DNA of 64,000 nt from assembly GCA_020310875.1 (NCBI GenBank), contig CM035416.1:73043983-73107982 (forward strand). The letters run 5' to 3'. The stretch's first letter is position 1. The number at the start of each line of letters is the position of its first letter. Source of the stretch: Ceratopteris richardii. Lineage: Eukaryota > Streptophyta > Polypodiopsida > Polypodiales > Pteridaceae. The position numbers were made by a program, and so were the translations under genes. This document shows positions 34,359-46,045 of this stretch, in pieces. The notes below the pieces were generated by a model. It did not search any database. It saw nothing but the letters and a program-made list of their open reading frames with translations, and was not told where the DNA came from.

Positions 34359-35467
34359 TTAGTACATGAAAGCAATGGCTGAATAGCATCTTCCACAAAA
34401 ACAACATCACGGCTAACCAGAATGCATTTAGTTTGCGGATGATACAGACGATAGCCTTTACTTTCAGAACTGTACCCAACAAAAATACATTTTACTACTT
34501 TATCATCCAATTTTCTGCGATGTTGTTTAGGCACTAATGCATATGCCAAACAACCAAAAACATGCAGATGAGCAAGAGATGGCTTGCGATCATGTCAAGT
34601 CTCATACGGAGTGATAGACTGCAATGCTTTAGTGGGACACCTGTTAAGTACATATGCTGCATACATGACAACCTCAAGCCAGAAGCTATGTGGTAAAGCC
34701 TGACTCTTGACCATACACCTCGCCATCTCCATGAGTGACCTGTTCTTTTGTTGAGAAACTCCATTTTTTTGAGGTGTATACGGCACTATACACTGATGTT
34801 TTATCCCACCTTCAGCTAGAAATGCATTAAAATCAGAAGACATATATTCCCCCCTTGATTTGAACGGAGGGTGCCCATTTTACATGTTGACAGATTTTCA
34901 GCCAAAACCAAAAATTGTTTGAAGCACACGAACACTTTGGACTTTTCCTTCAATGGATATACCCATGCATGCCTGGAAAAATCATCAATGAAAGTCACGA
35001 AGTAAAGATAATTTCCAAAAGGTGTCTGCATAGGACCACAGACATCACTATGTACAAGCTGCAATTTTAGAGTAGCCCGAACTGAACCATCTTTTGGAAA
35101 TGAGGAGCACTACATTTTGTCCAAAATAGAGCCTTCACAAACATGTTTTCCAGGTGCCTCAAGTTTGGGCAAAGAGGACACCATTTCAAATTTTTGCAGG
35201 TGTAGCAAAATTCTGATGACCAAAGCGTGCATGCCAAAGCTTTGCATCTGACATAGCCTGAGAATCATGTACTGCACATGCCGAATCATTCATAGATCTT
35301 TCATAGTCTATGAGCTTATACAACCCACGACATAAAATGCCAGAAGCAATAATCACATTGCCATTTGATAGATCATGAACTCTACACCTGTCATCAATAA
35401 ATTTCACAACCAAGCCAATCTTGGCTAATGCAGAAATTGATAACAGGTTCTTCTTGATCCTTGGCAC
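34359..35467 (-). pseudogene. Copia B GAG-pre-integrase and integrase
   Basis: Minus-strand pieces in order: MPRIKKNLLSISALAKIG and LWHARFGHQNFATPAKI (35467-35186, pre-integrase HHCC region), then MQLVHSDVCGPMQTPFGNYL and FVTFIDDFSRHAWVYPL (integrase core, first Asp region, 35064-34930). Next are GIKHQCIVPYTPQKNGVSQQ and RSLMEMARCM (the usual NGVAERKNR-type Glu region, near 34790), then VKCIFVGYSSESKGYRLY (34480). Several frameshifts break it. The usual DNGGE-type motif is altered to SNQGG. The gene is cut at 34353 by E3. Confidence 0.88.
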
Positions 35468-35479
35468 AAATAAAGCATC

Positions 35480-36604
35480 TTACAAAGTGAAAGAACTACC
35501 ATTAGTAGTAGTCAAAATGATCTTACCAGCTCCCATAACAGGATAAAAGGAGTTATTGGCGCATGTAACAATATTCCCTGTAGGGGTAGGCTCAAGTGAA
35601 GAGAAGAAACTACATTGTGAGGTAATATGTTTGGTCGCACCAATGTCAAAATACCAAACATCTGAGTCTACTACAGACATGCACTGCTCATGAGAAGATG
35701 GGTCAAAACTACAGACAGTAGTAAACGCCCATTCTTCTTCTTGCACAAGATTAGCAGACTCAATTTTTGGTGTAGAGGCCTCTGCAACAACCATTCGAGC
35801 CTCTTTCTTCGTTGCCTCTTTAGCAGCCAGTTTTGGACAGTTCTTTATGATATGATCATTCCCTTTACACTGCTTGCAAAACAATTTGTGCTTTTCTGAT
35901 TTCTTCTCATCTTTATCTTCCTTTGAATGTGTAGCATTTGCAGATTTTTGTTTACTAGTTGAAGAGCTCCATTTTCCTTTGCCCTTCTGACTAGCCAAGA
36001 AAGCTTGATCTGCAACACGCATAATGGACCTGTTTTGCCTGGACTGATCTTCCTGCAATAGAACAAAGACTAACTCCTCAAATGACAAGGAATTTGGATT
36101 GCCTTTCATCATTAACCAAAGAGTAGAAGCAAAACTCTGATATAAATCAGGAAGACCATTCAGAATGGTCTGCACAAGTGAGCTATCTGGTATAACCTCA
36201 TCAGCAGAAATCAATTGTTCCTTCAAGTCTTTGATCTTTGTTAGAAAACTGTCCATAGAATCACCTTCATTCATGTGCTCACTCTCCAATTGTTTTCGGA
36301 GGTAAGCAACACGAGCCGCATTCCTAGCTTGGTACAATGTGGTAAGTGTATCCCAAGCATCGTTAGTTATTTTGCAAGAGCGAATGTGAGGAATAATGGC
36401 ACGTTTGACAGACAAAGCTATCAGTGCATGTGCCTGGGCATCTCTGCCATCCCAACAAATTTGCTTTGCACTAGGTGCAGTAGAAACCGCAATACGAACA
36501 TGAATATGCAGAATATCATCATCTTCGACACCTTCTGCCTCAACTTCTATACCTGCAGTTGTAACAAGTGTAGGTGTGATAGGACATTTTTCAACACCCT
36601 GCAC
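35480..36604 (-). CDS. Copia B gag and protease
   Basis: A 374-residue open frame. The first half is a UBN2-type gag (SCKITNDAWDTLTTLYQARN, LRKQLESEHMNEGDSMDSFL). A CCHC knuckle CKQCKGNDHIIKNC lies near residue 245 and the protease-type motif WYFDIGATKHIT near residue 318. The usual catalytic DSGA reads DIGA, so the protease may be dead. The frame ends at GSSFTL, where a stop separates it from the pre-integrase region. The start at 36604 leaves a 450-bp leader from the LTR. Confidence 0.88.
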   Translation of the reverse strand: MQGVEKCPITPTLVTTAGIEVEAEGVEDDDILHIHVRIAVSTAPSAKQICWDGRDAQAHALIALSVKRAIIPHIRSCKITNDAWDTLTTLYQARNAARVAYLRKQLESEHMNEGDSMDSFLTKIKDLKEQLISADEVIPDSSLVQTILNGLPDLYQSFASTLWLMMKGNPNSLSFEELVFVLLQEDQSRQNRSIMRVADQAFLASQKGKGKWSSSTSKQKSANATHSKEDKDEKKSEKHKLFCKQCKGNDHIIKNCPKLAAKEATKKEARMVVAEASTPKIESANLVQEEEWAFTTVCSFDPSSHEQCMSVVDSDVWYFDIGATKHITSQCSFFSSLEPTPTGNIVTCANNSFYPVMGAGKIILTTTNGSSFTL

Positions 36605-37043
36605 AATGTTCTACAGTCCTTTTGCAACCAATACATGTTGCATCATATAAGCCCATAACGGGTAGTTGGTACCATCCAACTTATCCTCAACATCCAACAT
36701 ACAAAATACATCACTGCTTTCAGCATGGCCGGTGACTAAAATATCTTGATGCAGAAAATTGACTGTATCTCAAAAAGTTGAACAGAACTGTCCACACGAA
36801 TCGAGATGCTTATACTGGCGAAAAGAAACTGGTATATACCTTTGGCACAAAAAGACAAAATAGCCTACACAAGCACTGCGATATTGCATTCGGAGGCCGA
36901 AACGAGCTCAGATCGCGATTTCGGCACAAGAGAGAGAAGCAGTTTTGATCTCAAAAACACATTGATTATGCTCACCAAAATTCGTGCGATTCTGAGACTA
37001 CAACCGGAGGAGTGTCGAGAGTGCCCTAGATGAAGTGGTGACC
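36605..37043 (-). other. Copia B untranslated leader
   Basis: Sequence between the primer site and the gag start. No separate gene was seen. Confidence 0.55.
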
Positions 37044-37056
37044 TGCTCTGATACCA
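37044..37056 (-). other. Primer-binding site of Copia B
   Basis: Reverse complement reads TGGTATCAGAGCA, the initiator tRNA-Met complementary site typical of plant Copia elements, two bases inside the LTR. Confidence 0.92.
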
Positions 37057-37058
37057 AT

Positions 37059-37288
37059 TGTTGGAGATAGACGTCTGTGGAAGCACACGAACAACACAAG
37101 GAAGGAGAAGAAGCTTGTAGCACAACACACAACACTGAATGTATTACTAGAGAATGTACAAAGATAAGTAGCCCATTAGGGCAATAGGTGTATATACGAG
37201 TCGGGGGAAAAAAACCTCCTAAAAAGGAAAAAAAGTGCCCCGACAGTCCTAGTGTGTTCACACACATCACTACCTAAATATATCAACA
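37059..37288 (-). repeat. 5' LTR of Copia B
   Basis: 230 bp, ending TATATCAACA, followed by the ACAAG duplication. Confidence 0.95.
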
Positions 37289-37689
37289 ACAAGAACTAGG
37301 TTGCATTCTTCCTTATTCGACAATTCACTTATTCGTGAATAATTATGGAATTTTATGCCAAGCCCTTATTATTTGACCAAATTATTCGGTGCCATGTCAG
37401 TTTATTCGGGCATGGCCGAATACTTTTTGCACAATAATTCAACGTTTTTTGATCGAAAACGCTTTTGATAAAAAACTTCTCCGATCGAAAAGCTTTCAAT
37501 CGAATAGTTTTTTGATTGAAGAGAATTCGGTCGAATAAATTATTATAAAAGAACACACTTTGAATCATTTTTCATGAGAGTTTCTTCGTTTTTTTCGAAC
37601 TTCCCGTGTTGTACAAAGAACAAGGTATAAGCTTTTGTTAGAAATATTAAGTATTTTAGTATTAAGACTAAACAAAAATATTTTTGTTT

Positions 37690-37890
37690 GTGAGTTAAAA
37701 ACTATTGTGATTGTTTGACTCGACATTGATTCTTACTTCACAATAGTATATGTATGTGAGTCTACGATGTTGTGTAAAATTGTATTGTGATTGATTCATA
37801 CTTCACAATAATATGTGTATGTGTATGTGCATGTATGTCATATGATTGTGAGTGAAAATCTAATGTGCTTGTGTATGCACATGTGTATGT
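37690..37890. repeat. Left internal inverted-repeat motifs of element D
   Basis: Contains ACTATTGTGATTG...TTGATTCTTACTTCACAATAGT and a second partial copy. The reverse complement of this block recurs several times at 54160-54520 near the other end of D. Confidence 0.6.
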
Positions 37891-37924
37891 GTGCATATGA
37901 TTGTGATAGGAAAACCAATGGATT

Positions 37925-38358
37925 GTAAATTTTTCACTTGATTTTCTAGATCATCAATCCTCTTTTGTTGATCATCAACTGTTCTTTGTAATCCAAGATT
38001 TATTAATCCTTCTTCCTATGATGGTAAATCATGGATAAGGTTATGTTCTTTAGGTAGCAAAATATAGGGCCGCTTTCAAGGAAGAGGGCCTTCATTTCCT
38101 TGATTACAAAATTCTCCCTGATTTTGAAGATGGCCCAAACCTATACCTACATTCTTCGGGTGATCATCCCAATCTACAGATCGATGAATAATATCTTGTA
38201 CAAAAACCTTTTTAATGAAATATATAGTTGATTATTATTTGGTAATGATCTCTCAACTTGCACAAAGCATCGAAGTAGACTTTCTACTAATCCTTTATGT
38301 TCTAAGTCAGAAAAGCAAGCTTTAAAGGTGTTGTTTCTTTTGACCTTCTTATAACCCG
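37925..38358 (-). pseudogene. Downstream coding remnant of element D, left of Copia A
   Basis: On the minus strand the frame joined across Copia A continues YKKVKRNNTFKACFSDLEHK and VERSLPNNNQLYISLKRF. After a one-base shift come DWDDHPKNVGIGLGHLQN and a polar coiled-coil-like end (VDDQQKRIDDLENQVKNLQ). I do not recognise this domain. It follows the kinase-like ORF in transcription order and may be a second gene or its C-terminal part. Confidence 0.45.
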
Positions 38359-39420
38359 TGTTGGTGCAATTACTCCAAGCCTAATTGCTTGATCACTTAT
38401 CCTAAAAGTTCATGTACTAGCACATGAATGATCTCTTGTAAAAGATTAATTTTTACTCCTTGTAAAAGTGCATATATGGAAGCACTTGCAATCACGAGTT
38501 CTTAGGAGGATCTTTCCACGAATTATTTGGTGAGGGTTTATGGAAAATCAAGTCGTAAGACTTTGCAACACTTTTAGGTAAAGATTCAAATTCAAAATTG
38601 AATCTTGGCTCCAAAAAAAAGGCTATATATGAGGACTATCTAGTCGTGTGAATGAGTAGCCAGATAGAGCCCAATCTGGAGAGACATTCACAGGGATTTC
38701 AAGTGGATATTGAGCTCACACTATAACTTTACTATTGATCTCACATTGTGCAATCATTCATTGCCGATTTCAATGTAACTTATGTGCATTAATACATATA
38801 GTTTTCTTATATCTCATCTATTTTACTCTGTCATGTATGACTCAAAACAATGCACTTCACTGATTGATTTCTCAACGTGTACATGATCATTTGTAGTGAT
38901 TTAAGTTGATATAGATTTAGTAGACTATCTACTTTCTTTCTACAAAGTTTTATTCTTATTGCCTCAGACAATCTTGAGAAATGTGCAAAACATTGCTCTC
39001 TGATCTATAGACTATTAACTCCCTAAAATATCAGGATGCATCTCAGTTTTGCTAAGCATCATTCTTTGAGAATAGTTAATCATTTTAAGTTAAATAACTT
39101 TCCAAAATTAGCTACCAAAGTTAATTAGATCTGGCTAAAAGGATATTGTTCAATTGTTATCAGAGAAGGAGAAATGTTCATTTCTCTGAGCAGGTATAGT
39201 GACCAAAATAGCAAGTTTTTGGTTCATATTGAAAACCCAACTTATATGTTCTGATTCAATGAATTGAGGATCATCTTCCAAAGTACTTGGGTGATTATTT
39301 GTGCTTCATGGAAAGCTCAAGAGGTCTACTTTGCAATCCTTGACTCAGTGTAGGTTGGTGTGAAGCATGAGTTTGCAGCACGATCTCATCTCTGGAAAGT
39401 GTCCACCATCTCCTCCTACA
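38359..39420 (+). repeat. 5' LTR of Copia A
   Basis: 1062 bp from TGTTGGTGCAATT to CCATCTCCTCCTACA. Related diverged LTR sequence is present at 14200-15300. Confidence 0.95.
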
Positions 39421-39421
39421 G

Positions 39422-39434
39422 TGGTATCAGAGCA
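39422..39434 (+). other. Primer-binding site of Copia A
   Basis: TGGTATCAGAGCA, one base after the LTR, complementary to initiator tRNA-Met. Confidence 0.95.
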
Positions 39435-39456
39435 ACATCAAGGTAAAATAAGAGAT

Positions 39457-40352
39457 GGATTTCCATCATTAATTGATAAAATTGACATGGGAAATTATCG
39501 AACTTGGTCAGTAAGGATGAAGGCTTATCTCCAAGGAAGAAGCTTGTATGGATACATATATGAAATGAAGAAATGCCAACCTTAAGAAGCGAAAACCAAC
39601 CTACAAGAGAAGAGCAAGAGAGACTACAAGCATGGTATGCAAAGGATGCTCTTTCCAGGTCTTACATATTCAATTCAATATCTGATTTTTTGTTACCTCA
39701 TATTAGGAATTGCAAGACTTCCCAAGAGACTTGGGAAGTGCTATCTTCATACTTCTCATCAAACACAAGGGCCCGAAAGAACCAGCTTTGGATGGAGTTC
39801 ACAACCTTGAAGAAGCAACCAAAGAAAAGTGTAAGTGACTATGTGATCAAGATGAAGGATGTAGTTGATCAACTTGGGAGTATTGGAGAATAAATAGAAG
39901 AAGATCAGATAGTAAGCTAGATCACAAATGGCATAACGACTGATGACAAATGGGAGTCTTTTACCACAACAATGGACCTATATATGGACATGTAGATACC
40001 TGACCTCAATACATTGATGGGGCAAATCTTCACACATGAGACAAAGCTAAACAAGAATGGAGATTCTTCTAGAGGTAAACAATCTTTTGCCCTTTACATA
40101 GATAAAAATAAGTGTAAAGATAAATGCAAAGGTAAGAAGAATGAAGAAGATGCAAGTACCTCTCAAGTGAATTTCATAGGTAGAGGAAGAGGTACTAGAG
40201 GAAGGGGCAGAGGAGCAAACCAAGGTAGGGGGAGACCATACAATTCTTCACCTTGCAACATTTGTGGCTTGACCAATCATACCACAGATGAATGCTTCAG
40301 GAACATAAAGAATCAGAGAGGAAGAGGCTTCCACCAAGGAGGCTATGGATAA
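39457..40352 (+). pseudogene. Copia A gag
   Basis: Pieces in order: MGNYRTWSVRMKAYLQGRSL and LLPHIRNCKTSQETWEVLSS, then VSDYVIKMKDVVDQLGSIGE (UBN2/DUF4219-type capsid). A basic, RGRG-rich segment follows (about 40175-40240), and then a CCHC knuckle CNICGLTNHTTDEC near 40257. Stops at 39585 and 39893 and a frame change break the protein. The RG-rich stretch beside the knuckle suggests RNA binding. Confidence 0.85.
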
Positions 40353-40361
40353 TCAAGAGGC

Positions 40362-41836
40362 ATGTTCAATAATAGAGGAAACAACTACCATCACAATTAC
40401 AACCAAGGCTACAACAACAACGATCAACGAGGCTTGAGAGGAAGAAGAGACTACAAAAACTATACAAATGATCAAGAGGATTCCCTATTACTCATGAATA
40501 TGACAACCAAGCAATGTAAAGATGATGAGTACCTATTCTATATTGATTGTGGTTGTTCCAATCATGTAGCAGGCAATGTCACACTATTTTCTGACCTTGA
40601 AGAACCCAAAGGAAAGCATGAACTTCAGATAGCTGATGACTCTAGGCACTCAGTAAAGGAAGATTGGAAATGTTAAAGCATCTAGTAGTAACATGAATCT
40701 TCTAAGCAGGGTATTGTATGTGCCAACAATAACAAAGAATCTAATCAGTGTTGGACATATTGTTGAGAAGGGTTTACAGGTTAGATTCACAAGGCATGGA
40801 TCATATGTGGAGGGCCCTCAACAAGGCTTCAAGAGGATTGCAAAAGGTGAGAAATTGGGTAAACTTTTTACCTTTGAAGTTGAAAACACAAGAAATATTG
40901 CTCTCTTCAATTATAAGGACCAAATCCTATCTAAATTAGAGATATGGCATAAGAGATTAGGACATATAGGTGAAAGGACATTGAAGCAAATATGCAAGGA
41001 TCAGAGTGTGCTTGGCATCCCAAAATGTGTCCAAGCAACACAAGATTTACAAATGTGGAGCATGCCAATTTGGCAAGTCACATAAAAAACCATTCAACAA
41101 AAGAGGATACATGTATGAAGACTACTTGGAGCTTGTACACATAGATGTGTGGGGTCCCAGTAGAGAGCCATCAATTTCAGGGTCAAGGTACTATGTTTCA
41201 TTCATAGATGACTATATTAGGTGGACAATACTTTATTTTATGAAGCATAAAGATGAAGTCCTTGTTTCAAGAAGTATAAAGATGAAGTCCTTGTTTCAAA
41301 TAGGTAAAAGCTTGAAGAGGCTCATATCTGATGGAGGTGGTGAGTATTTCTCACATGATTTTGACTCCTTCGTATAGGACAGAGGCATATAAAGAGAGAT
41401 TACAACAAGCTACACTCCTGAATAGAATGGAGTGGCAGAGAGAAGAGATATATTAATAGTAGAGGCTACAAGATCAATGTTGAATGAGAAAAAACTCCCT
41501 GATTATCTATGGGTAGAGGTTGTTTCCACAACCACTTACCTAATCAATAGGCTTCTGTCCGAGTCTTTGGATGGGATGACACCTTATGAGGCATGGAATG
41601 GCAAGAGACCTTCTTTAGATCATTGTAAGATCTTTGGGTGCATTGCTTATGCACACATACCCTCACAGGTTAGGGGAAAGCTTGATCCAAAAGTTGAAAG
41701 ATGCATATTTATTGGCTATGATCAGAATAAAAAAAGATTTAAGTTATATAATCCACTAAAAAATGATTTACAATTAGTAGGGATGTGGTATTTGATGAAA
41801 ATAACTCTTGGTTTGATGATGATTGCAGGAACATAA
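40362..41836 (+). pseudogene. Copia A protease, pre-integrase and integrase
   Basis: The protease-type motif YIDCGCSNHVAGN lies near 40545 (the usual DSG reads DCG). The pre-integrase block WHKRLGHIGERTLKQIC is near 40945. Integrase shows LELVHIDVWGPSREP near 41125, FIDDYIRWT near 41205, LISDGGGEYFSHDF near 41320 and NGVAERRDILIVEATRSML near 41430, so D-D-E regions are present. Stops near 41376 and 41424 and a local 26-bp duplication around 41250-41297 interrupt it. It ends in the region before RT. Confidence 0.87.
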
Positions 41837-42462
41837 AGCTACCCTATGATTTAGAGAATGATTTTCCAAATTTGACCAAAGAAGAACCACATACATCAGA
41901 GGATGTCAACTTAGAAGATGCAGAACAAATTAATTTTGAAGCTTGGAAGTCCAAGGGCAAAGCAAAGTTCAGAAAATTGGAAGAAATTCCAGAGTCATTC
42001 AATCAAGCACTTAGAAGATCTCAAAGGGAAAGCAAGAAACCTATAAGGTATGGCTATGGCACATCACTAGTCACCAAGCATTCTATATACATGGATAAAG
42101 ATTCTATGTCAGAGGAAAATTCTCCATTTGAAGAAGCCAACAAGAAAGAAGAATGGAGAGAAGCTAGGAAGGAAGAAATTAAAGCACTTCAAGAGAATAG
42201 TACTTGGTATTTGATTCCCAAAAAACCATTCATGAAGGTAATAGGATCCAGGTGGATTTACAAAGTGAAAAAGAATTCAGATGGCACAATAAACAGGTAT
42301 AAAGAAAGACTAGTAGCAAAAGGGTTTGCTCAAACCCATGGAGGGGATCATGAGGCGACCTTCTCACCTGTGGTCAAGATGCCAACTTTCAGAGTTTTGG
42401 TAAGTATTACTGCTTCAAAGAATTGGAACTTGCACCAATTAGATGTTAAAAATGCATTCCTT
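41837..42462 (+). pseudogene. Copia A reverse transcriptase, 5' part
   Basis: The frame reads WREARKEEIKALQENSTWYL, GSRWIYKVKKNSDGTINRYK, RLVAKGFAQTHGGDHEATFS and HQLDVKNAFL, which are the first RT blocks including the catalytic region around DVKNAFL. It stops at 42462, where the CACTA element is inserted after a CTT codon. The remainder resumes at 49859. Confidence 0.93.
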
Positions 42463-42720
42463 CACTACAACATATGAGGGGCATACCGACGCCGCTTATA
42501 CCGACGGTCACTCGCGGCGTCGGTGTAAACGTCGGAAAACATGACTTAAAGATACCGACGGTAAAGTGACCGTTGGTATGACCATTTTAAACGGATCATT
42601 GGTGTGCTCCGTAGACGTCGGTATAAGCGTCAGTATGAGCGTCCGTATAACTGTTGGTAATTTACTGGAAGTTACCGACGTCCATACCGATGTCCATACC
42701 GACGTCCATACTGAGGCCGA
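42463..42720. repeat. Left CACTA terminus with TACCGACG subterminal repeats
   Basis: Repeated TACCGACG and GTCGGTATAAGCGTC motifs occur in both orientations, ending with three units of TACCGACGTCCA type near 42675-42710. Such motifs bind the TNPA-type protein in En/Spm; the role here is inferred. Confidence 0.85.
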
Positions 42721-42840
42721 CTTTTAAACATGCCGAGAATCCGAGAGCAAAACTTCACTTTTTTGTGCATGTTTGAGTACTGTTTGTCTTCTGTCAAACG
42801 TGCGCAAGTGAAGCGAATTGGGAACTGCATTGTCTTGTGC

Positions 42841-42897
42841 ACACACACACACACACATATCTCTCTCTACACACACACACACACACTCTCTCCCTCA
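42841..42897. repeat. (CA)n and (CT)n microsatellite
   Basis: Short CA and CT runs, probably in the 5' UTR region of the CACTA genes. A short exon-like stretch with GGTAAGT near 42914 and a TTTTGCAG acceptor near 42996 follows, suggesting a 5' UTR intron; this is tentative. Confidence 0.8.
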
Positions 42898-43110
42898 GTT
42901 TAGATCTGAGATCTTGGTAAGTAGTGCGCGTACTGTTAGCCTTTGTCTTTCTCTATGCTTTAGGTCTTGTAATTTCTCTTCTCTTTGATTTTGCAGAGGT
43001 TCTTTGGCGTCGATTGTTTGGAATTCAATGATAGACGACCTACATTACGCTTTGACGACAACGATCCAAAAGAGGGACATACTTGTAAGTGAATGTTTTA
43101 TTATCTGTTG

Positions 43111-43144
43111 ATAGAGAGAGAAAGAGAGAGAGAGATGAGAGAGA

Positions 43145-43225
<81 letters not shown>

Positions 43226-43237
43226 TGAGAGATAAAG
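43111..43237. repeat. (GA)n microsatellite
   Basis: About 125 bp of imperfect GA repeat inside the CACTA element. Confidence 0.95.
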
Positions 43238-43267
43238 AATGATGAAAAGAAAGGAAGATAGAGATAG

Positions 43268-44612
43268 GAAAATAGAGCATACACACACACATACATACAC
43301 ACACACATCTACACATTTACATATGCATACATACACACACATACACATATACAAACATGCATACATACACATAGGAAAATAGAGCATACATACACACACA
43401 TACACACACACATCTACACATTTACACATGCATACATACACACATACATGTACACACATGCATGCTTACATACACACACATATACACACATGCATGCTTA
43501 CATACACAAACATATACACACATGCATGCTTACATACACACATATACACACATGCATGCATACACACACATACAAATATACATACATGCATACATACACA
43601 CACGCATGCACACATACATACACACACATATATACACATATGCATACATACACATACACACACACATACATGCACACACATACATACACACACATACACA
43701 TATACACACATGCATGCATACATACACACACATACACATATACACACATGCATACATACACATAGCAAAATAGAGCATACATACACACACACATACACAC
43801 ACACACATCTACACATTTACACATGCATACATACACACATACATGTACATACATGCATGCTTAGATACACACACATATACACACATGCATGCTTACATAC
43901 ACACATATACACACATGCATGCATACACACACATACAAATATACATACATGCATACATACACACACATGCATACACACATACATACACACACATATATAC
44001 ACATATGCATACATACACATACACACACACATACACACATACATGCACACACATACATACACACACATACACATATACACACATGCATGCATACATACAC
44101 ACACATACACATACACACACATGCATACATACACATAGCAAAATAGAGCATACATACACACACACATACACACACACATACACACACACACACATTTACA
44201 CATGCATACATACACACATACATGTACACACATGCATGCTTACATACACACACATATACACACATGCATGCTTACATACACACATATACACACACGCATG
44301 CATACACACACATAAAAATATACATACATGCATATATACACACATGCATACATACATACATACACACATATACACACATGCATGCATACACACACATAAA
44401 AATATACATATATGCATACATACACATACACACACATACACACATACATGCACACACATACATTAACACACATACACATATACACACATGCATGCATACA
44501 TACACACACATACACATATACACACATGCATACATACACATAGCAAAATAGAGCATACATACACACACACATACACACACACACACATCTACACATTTAC
44601 ACATTTAGATTT
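43268..44612. repeat. ACAT-rich satellite array, period roughly 370-405 bp
   Basis: CA/TACA-rich sequence is organised into higher-order units. The marker AAAATAGAGCATACA recurs near 43268, 43375, 43767, 44138 and 44544, and within each unit CATGCATGCTTACATACAC blocks repeat. Long frames of HTYTHI or VCMCVY residues across it are artefacts of the repeat. Confidence 0.9.
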
Positions 44613-45796
44613 TTATAGGTGTTTAAGTATTTAGGTTTTAGTATTTTAGGTTTAAGTCTAAGTCTTTCTGATTAGGGTTTTAGGGTTTTAACACCTACAT
44701 AACATATATACACACATACATATACACATGCATATAATACATATATAAAAAGTACTAGTGTTTCAAATAATTTAATTAAATATATATAATTAAATATATA
44801 AAAATCAGATTAATTAAGAAAAAATATGAATATATAAATAAATATATATATAAAATAGGGTTTTAGGTTTTTAGGATTAGGATTAGGGTTTTAAGATTAG
44901 GGGTTTAGGTTTTTAGGATTAGGATTAAGGTTTTAGGGTTTTCGGGTTTAAGGTTTTTAGGTGAATAAATAAAAATATATATAAAATAGGGTTTTAGGTT
45001 TTTAGGATTAGGATTAGGGTTTTGGGGTTTTAAGATTTAAGGGAAAAATTTGAATAAATAAATAAATATATATATAAAATAGGATAATTATATAGATAAA
45101 TAAATATAAAAAGTATTAGTGTTTTAAATAATTTAATTAAATATATATAATTAAATATATATAATTAAATATATAGAAATAGGATTAATTAAGAAAAAAT
45201 CTGAATATATAAATAAATATATATATAAAATAGGGTTTTAGGTGTTTAGGATTAGGATTAAGGTTTTAGGATTAGGGTTTTAGGTTTTTAGGATTAGGAT
45301 AAGGGTTTTAGGGTTTAAGGAAAAAATCTGAATAAATAAATAAATAAATATATATATATAAAATAGGGTTTTAGGTTTTTAGGATTAGGATTAGGGTTTA
45401 AGGGTTTTAAGATTTAAGGAAAAAATCTGAATTAATAAATAAATATATATATATAAAATAGAATAATTATATAGATAAATAAATATAAAAAGTATTAGTG
45501 TTTTAAATAATTTAATTAAATATATATAATTAGATATATAAAAATAGGATTAATTAAGAAAAAATCTGAATATATAAATAAATATATTTATAAAATAGGG
45601 TTTTAGGTTTTTACGATTAGGATTAGGGTTTTAGGTTTTTAGGATTAGGATTAGGGTTTAAGGAAAAAATTTGAATAAATAAATAAATATATATATAAAA
45701 TAGGGTTTTAGGTTTTTAGGATTAGGATTAGGGTTTTAGGGTTTTAAGATTTAAGGAAAAAATCTGAATTAATAAATAAATAAATAAATAAATAAG
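44613..45796. repeat. Telomere-like tandem array (TTTAGGG variants)
   Basis: Units of roughly 160-190 bp contain TAGGGTTTTAGG, TTTTTAGGATTAGGATTAGG and an AT-rich spacer (AAATAAATATATATATAAAA and AATCTGAAT). At least six units are visible. TTTAGGG is the plant telomere motif, but here it is interspersed and degenerate, inside a transposon. Confidence 0.85.
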
Positions 45797-45922
<126 letters not shown>

Positions 45923-46045
45923 GGTTTTAGGTTTTTTTAGGTGTTTAAGTATTTCAGTTTTAGTATTTCATGTTTAAGTCTTTAGGAGTAAGATTTTTAG
46001 GTTTAATAAAAAAACAAATGATCTAAAATTTCCATATTGTAGCAG

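Larger units (their letters stand above)
18873..37288 (-). mobile_element. Ty1/Copia element B (minus), with nested G1 and E3
   Basis: Two 230-bp LTRs (18873-19102 and 37059-37288) start TGTTGGAG, with the right copy ending CAACA. They are flanked by identical 5-bp duplications ACAAG (18868-18872 and 37289-37293). On the minus strand a tRNA-Met primer site, gag-protease, integrase, RT and RNase H follow in Copia order. Removing G1 and E3 leaves about 5 kb. The LTRs differ at about 18 of 230 positions by hand count, so the insertion is not recent. Confidence 0.93.

Noticed and set aside
43428..44604. Many long open frames rich in His/Tyr/Thr or Cys/Val across 43.4-44.6 kb
   Set aside because: They are translations of an ACAT satellite in all six frames; no start context, domain or codon pattern supports a protein.
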